Of a DNA stretch of 64,000 bases, positions 61,317-64,000 are shown in pieces. Below the pieces are notes generated by a model. It did not search any database. It saw only the letters and a program-made list of their open reading frames with translations, and was not told the origin of the DNA. Made by a program: the position numbers and the translations under genes. Location: contig NC_010524.1 in NCBI RefSeq assembly GCF_000019785.1, forward strand, positions 4,700,001 to 4,764,000, read 5' to 3'. Position 1 is the first letter of the stretch. Every line of letters begins with the position of its first letter. This DNA comes from Leptothrix cholodnii SP-6. Its GTDB lineage: Bacteria; Pseudomonadota; Gammaproteobacteria; Burkholderiales; Burkholderiaceae_C.

Positions 61317-62165
61317 TCAGCGCAGGCCGTCGGCCATCGCCTCGCCGAGCCGCACCGGCCGGGCCGCGGTCCATTGCGGATTGAACGTCAGCGGCCCGGC
61401 CGGGAACAGCATCACCACCGTCGAGCCGAGCAGGAAGCGGCCCATCTCGTCGCCCTGGGCCAGGCGGATGTCTTCGCGCTCGTAGTTCCATTCGCGCAGC
61501 TGGCCCGGCCGCGGCGGGTTGACCACGCCGTGCCAGGCGGTGGCCATGCTGCCGACGATGGTGGCACCCACCAGCACCAGCGCGAACGGCCCGGTCGGGC
61601 CGTCGAAGATGCAGACCACCCGCTCGTTGCGAGCGAACAGCCCGGGCACGCCGCGCGCGGTGGTCGGGTTGACCGAGAACAGCGCGCCCGGCACGTGGAT
61701 CATGCGCAGCAGCCGGCCGTCGCACGGCATGTGGATGCGGTGGTAGTCGCGCGGGCTGAGGTAGATCGTCGCGAAGTGGCCATTCGTGTACTGCGCCGCC
61801 AGCACGGCGTCGCCGCCCAGCAGCGCCGTGCTGCTGTAGCGGTGGCCCTTGGCCTGGAAGATCTGGTCGCCCTCGATCGCGCCGAGCTGGCTGATCGCGC
61901 CGTCGACCGGGCAGATCAGGTCGGCGTTCGCCAGCGGCCGCACACCCGGGCGCAGCGCGCGGGTGAAGAAGGCGTTGAAGCTGGTGTAGCGGGCGATGTC
62001 GGGCTCGGCCGCCTCGCTCATGTCGACGCCGTAGCGGCGCACGAAGCGGCGGATGATGCCGGTGGTGACGGCGCCGGCTTGCGCCGAGGCGACCCGGCCC
62101 GCCAATGCGGTCAGGGCCTGTTTGGGCAGCAGGTATTGCGGCAGGACGGCAAGGCGGTCGGACAA
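61317..62165 (-). CDS. psd: Phosphatidylserine decarboxylase proenzyme
   Basis: Makes phosphatidylethanolamine. 282 aa from TTG 62165 (SDRLAVLPQYLLPKQALTAL, the usual family beginning); an ATG at 62222 would add 19 unlike residues. Self-cleavage site LGST in FLLGSTVVMLFPAG; CPVDGAISQLG and YHRIHMPCDG hold the catalytic Asp/His. Inner membrane-associated, leftward, its own unit. Confidence 0.93.
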   Translation of the reverse strand: MSDRLAVLPQYLLPKQALTALAGRVASAQAGAVTTGIIRRFVRRYGVDMSEAAEPDIARYTSFNAFFTRALRPGVRPLANADLICPVDGAISQLGAIEGDQIFQAKGHRYSSTALLGGDAVLAAQYTNGHFATIYLSPRDYHRIHMPCDGRLLRMIHVPGALFSVNPTTARGVPGLFARNERVVCIFDGPTGPFALVLVGATIVGSMATAWHGVVNPPRPGQLREWNYEREDIRLAQGDEMGRFLLGSTVVMLFPAGPLTFNPQWTAARPVRLGEAMADGLR

Positions 62166-62314
62166 GGCAGGCACCGGCAGTGGCTCAATCGGGGCGTCAG
62201 TGTATCGACCGCAACGCCGCACCCGGCAAGCGTTTCGGCTTGTGCAAACGCATGACCTTTGAGCGGGATCGGCGTATGGTTGCCGGACAAATCAACTGAC
62301 ACAGGAGTACTGCG

Positions 62315-62626
62315 ATGAGTGATTTCACCGCCGCCCAGAAGGACAAGCTGATGGCTGAATTGCGCATGGTCGTGAGCGACGCCGAGCAGTTGCTCGAATC
62401 CACCGCCGGCCAGGTCGGTGAAGGCGCGGCCGAGGCGCGCGGGCGCATCCAGGCCCGTCTGCAGCAGACCAAGGAGACCCTCCAGCGCCTGCAGGAGACC
62501 GCCGTCACACGCGCCAAGGAAGCCGGCCAGGCCACCGACGTCTACGTGCACGACAACCCCTGGAAATCGATCGGCGTGGCCGCCGGCGTCGGCCTGCTGG
62601 TCGGCATCCTGATCGGCCGGCGCTGA
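62315..62626 (+). CDS. DUF883 / ElaB-YqjD-like membrane protein
   Basis: 103 aa: amphipathic helix (SDAEQLLESTAGQVGEGAAE), coiled coil, and a C-terminal TM with WKSIGVAAGVGLLVGILIGR. E. coli members bind ribosomes in stationary phase. AGGAG before ATG. First of the yqjD-yqjE-yqjK set. Confidence 0.9.
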   Translation: MSDFTAAQKDKLMAELRMVVSDAEQLLESTAGQVGEGAAEARGRIQARLQQTKETLQRLQETAVTRAKEAGQATDVYVHDNPWKSIGVAAGVGLLVGILIGRR

Positions 62627-62686
62627 AACGATGGCTCATGAGATGAGCCCGTTGCGTGATCCCGGCCGCGTGCGGGGTCGCTGAGG

Positions 62687-63076
62687 ATGGCGCTCGACTT
62701 CGCGTCGCGCCTGGCCGCCCGCCTGCAGCGGGTGGCCGACCTGGGTCTGTCGCTGTTGCAGACCCGACTCGAACTGCTCGGCATCGAGTTGCAGCAAGAG
62801 GTACTGCGCCTGTTCGACGCCGTGGCGCGGGCCGCGCTGGCGATGCTGCTGCTGGCCTTCGGTCTGTTCTTTGCCGTCGCGCTGCTGGTCGTGCTGCTGT
62901 GGGACGGCCATCGGCTGTGGGCCCTCGGCGGCGCGGCGGTGCTGTTCCTGGCCAGCGGCGCCTGGCTGATGCGCGATGCGCGCATGCGCCTGCAGCCCAG
63001 CCCGGGCGGCAGCTTTGCCGCCAGCGTCGACGAGCTGGCCAAGGACCGCGCCCAGGTCGGCGCGCCGCCCGAATGA
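62687..63076 (+). CDS. YqjE-like phage-holin-3_6-family membrane protein
   Basis: 129 aa, N-terminal helix (LLQTRLELLGIELQQEV) and two TMs (ALAMLLLAFGLFFAVALLVV; ALGGAAVLFLASGAWLM). The holin name comes from fold only; it is a chromosomal housekeeping set. Its TGA overlaps the next ATG. Confidence 0.88.
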   Translation: MALDFASRLAARLQRVADLGLSLLQTRLELLGIELQQEVLRLFDAVARAALAMLLLAFGLFFAVALLVVLLWDGHRLWALGGAAVLFLASGAWLMRDARMRLQPSPGGSFAASVDELAKDRAQVGAPPE

Positions 63077-63504
63077 ACACGCCCCGACGCATCACGCGCA
63101 CCGTCGACCTCTGGGCCGTGCCGCTGCTCCAGCGCAAGCGCGAGCTTGTGCTGCGCAGCGATGCCTTGCGGCTGGGCCTGGCGGCCGAGTGCCGCGAGGG
63201 CTGGCAGGCGCTGCGCGAGCCGCTCGATCACGCCTGGACCTGGCGCACGCGGCTGCTGCGGGTCTGGCAGGCGGGCCAGTCGATCACCGCCCGTCGGCCG
63301 TGGCTGCTGCTGGCCGTGCCGCTGGCGTGGCGGCTGCTGCGGCGGGTCTTGCGGCGGCGCCGGTCCGCGGCCTCCACCACCTCGAGCGCCGTGCGCTGGG
63401 CTGGGCGGCTGTCGACCTGGTGGAGCGCCTGGCGGGTGCTCAAGCCGGTGGTACAGGCCTGGCTCGACGAATCGGGCCCGACGCGGCCGGGCCGCACGCG
63501 GTGA
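63073..63504 (+). CDS. YqjK-like basic protein
   Basis: 143 aa, Arg-rich; LLQRKRELVLRSDALRLGLAA and SITARRPWLLLAVPLAWRLL with one hydrophobic segment. Position after YqjE with ATGA overlap gives the assignment; the sequence itself is low in hallmarks. Confidence 0.7.
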   Translation: MNTPRRITRTVDLWAVPLLQRKRELVLRSDALRLGLAAECREGWQALREPLDHAWTWRTRLLRVWQAGQSITARRPWLLLAVPLAWRLLRRVLRRRRSAASTTSSAVRWAGRLSTWWSAWRVLKPVVQAWLDESGPTRPGRTR

Positions 63505-63524
63505 TCCCGTTCAGATCCTCGGCG

Positions 63525-63956
63525 TCAGGCCGTTCGGGGCGCCTCAGTTGCCTGGCGGCTCGCACAGCCGGTCGGTCGGTCATGGCGCAGATAGAGGTCG
63601 GTATCGGGCAGCGATTGCCGCAAGGCCTCGAAGGCCTCCTCGGCCAGCCGTCTGGCGTCGGTGCACAGGCCCTGGCCCATGCGCAAGGTCAGTGTGGCCT
63701 CGCCGTCGCCGATGTCCAGGCCCTGCACCCGGCCACTCTCGACGATGCTGTGGCCGCCCTGGGCCTCGCGCACCTGCCTTAGCGCCTCGAAGACCCGCTC
63801 GATGAGCTGCGGATCGCCGCTGAGCCGCGGCGCGGTGACGTCAGCGGCGGCCGGTTCGTCGCCGACACAACCGCCGCAGCCGGTGTCGATCGGGGATTCG
63901 GGTGCGGCCGGATGGCGGGCGGGCTGGATCCAGATGGCGGTCGGGCGGTCGTGCAT
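63525..63956 (-). CDS. Small protein with DUF59/MIP18-like domain
   Basis: 143 aa. The block QLIERVFEALRQVREAQGGHSIVESGRVQGLDI and GEATLTLRMGQGLCTDARRL resembles the DUF59/FeS-assembly domain (MIP18/Mrp N-terminus), with a Cys near residue 97. N-terminal tail has TGCGGCVGDE, perhaps a metal site. No Fe-S genes adjacent. ATG 63956; the window ends 44 bp beyond. Confidence 0.6.
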   Translation of the reverse strand: MHDRPTAIWIQPARHPAAPESPIDTGCGGCVGDEPAAADVTAPRLSGDPQLIERVFEALRQVREAQGGHSIVESGRVQGLDIGDGEATLTLRMGQGLCTDARRLAEEAFEALRQSLPDTDLYLRHDRPTGCASRQATEAPRTA

Positions 63957-64000
63957 GGGCGGATCATCCCCCGGGCCGGGGGGCTCGCGCTTGATCGGGC

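Noticed and set aside
62687..63076. Prophage holin
   Set aside because: The phage-holin-3_6 name reflects fold; neighbours are the chromosomal yqjD/yqjK-like genes and no other phage gene exists here.

Overview
The window is chromosomal DNA of a high-GC beta-proteobacterium. Gene content and order point to Burkholderiales, most likely the Leptothrix/Rubrivivax/Sphaerotilus-type lineage. The clues are argS-SPOR-dsbA and lptA-lptB-rpoN blocks, an intracellular PHB depolymerase, a LiuR-like acyl-CoA gene cluster next to aceK, TRAP transport, and a UvrA of the unusual long type. Coding density is high. I see no insertion sequence, prophage, CRISPR array, tRNA or rRNA.

Layout. 1-2.1 kb: start of a divergent uvrA (cut by the window edge). 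2.1-4.1 kb: small conserved genes and DnaA-box-like sites. 4.1-8.4 kb: mnmG-rsmG-lysE-parA with four parS centromere sites (3.93-6.77 kb), two inside mnmG and one inside rsmG, but no parB beside parA. 8.4-16.3 kb: a metallo-beta-lactamase-fold gene, a MerR/LiuR-like regulator with two matching palindromic operators, then thioesterase-carbonic anhydrase-aceK-thiolase-LysE-acyl-CoA dehydrogenase. 16.3-17.8 kb: a small exported protein and a solitary Mrr-type endonuclease. 17.9-25 kb: a four-gene signalling operon (PhnD-like binding protein, PAS histidine kinase, small unknown protein, hybrid kinase with REC and Hpt). 25-27.6 kb: phaZ, a GST and a cupin. 27.7-33.8 kb: GlcNAc kinase, nagA and a TRAP transporter (dctPQM). 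33.8-42.1 kb: leftward housekeeping blocks (rpoN, lptBA, dsbA, SPOR, argS). 42.2-49.3 kb: Ser/Thr kinase-cyclic-nucleotide-domain fusion, PsiF-like protein, hemJ, VanZ, ferredoxin, hydrolase, dacC-dat-ybeD. 49.4-53.6 kb: membrane proteins, HDOD protein, esterase, SET-domain protein. 53.6-54.4 kb: a gene-poor region with two diverged 201-bp repeats 346 bp apart. 54.4-64 kb: Pat-like lysine acetyltransferase, DUF2157/GDYXXLXY proteins, isocitrate dehydrogenase, psd, the yqjDEK-like set, and a small DUF59-like protein.

How it fits together. The parS cluster, parA and exact DnaA boxes suggest an origin-proximal location. The LiuR-like regulator probably controls the acyl-CoA/acetyl-CoA genes, joined by AceK (glyoxylate branch control) and PHB mobilisation by PhaZ. 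The most unusual stretch is 53.64-54.30 kb: repeated TTG(T/C)CCACAG words, TACAGCTGTA palindromes and an AT-rich patch. This is laid out like a DnaA-binding/origin-like or titration locus although dnaA is absent, and it lies between genes for two predicted lysine-modifying enzymes (SET and Pat-like).
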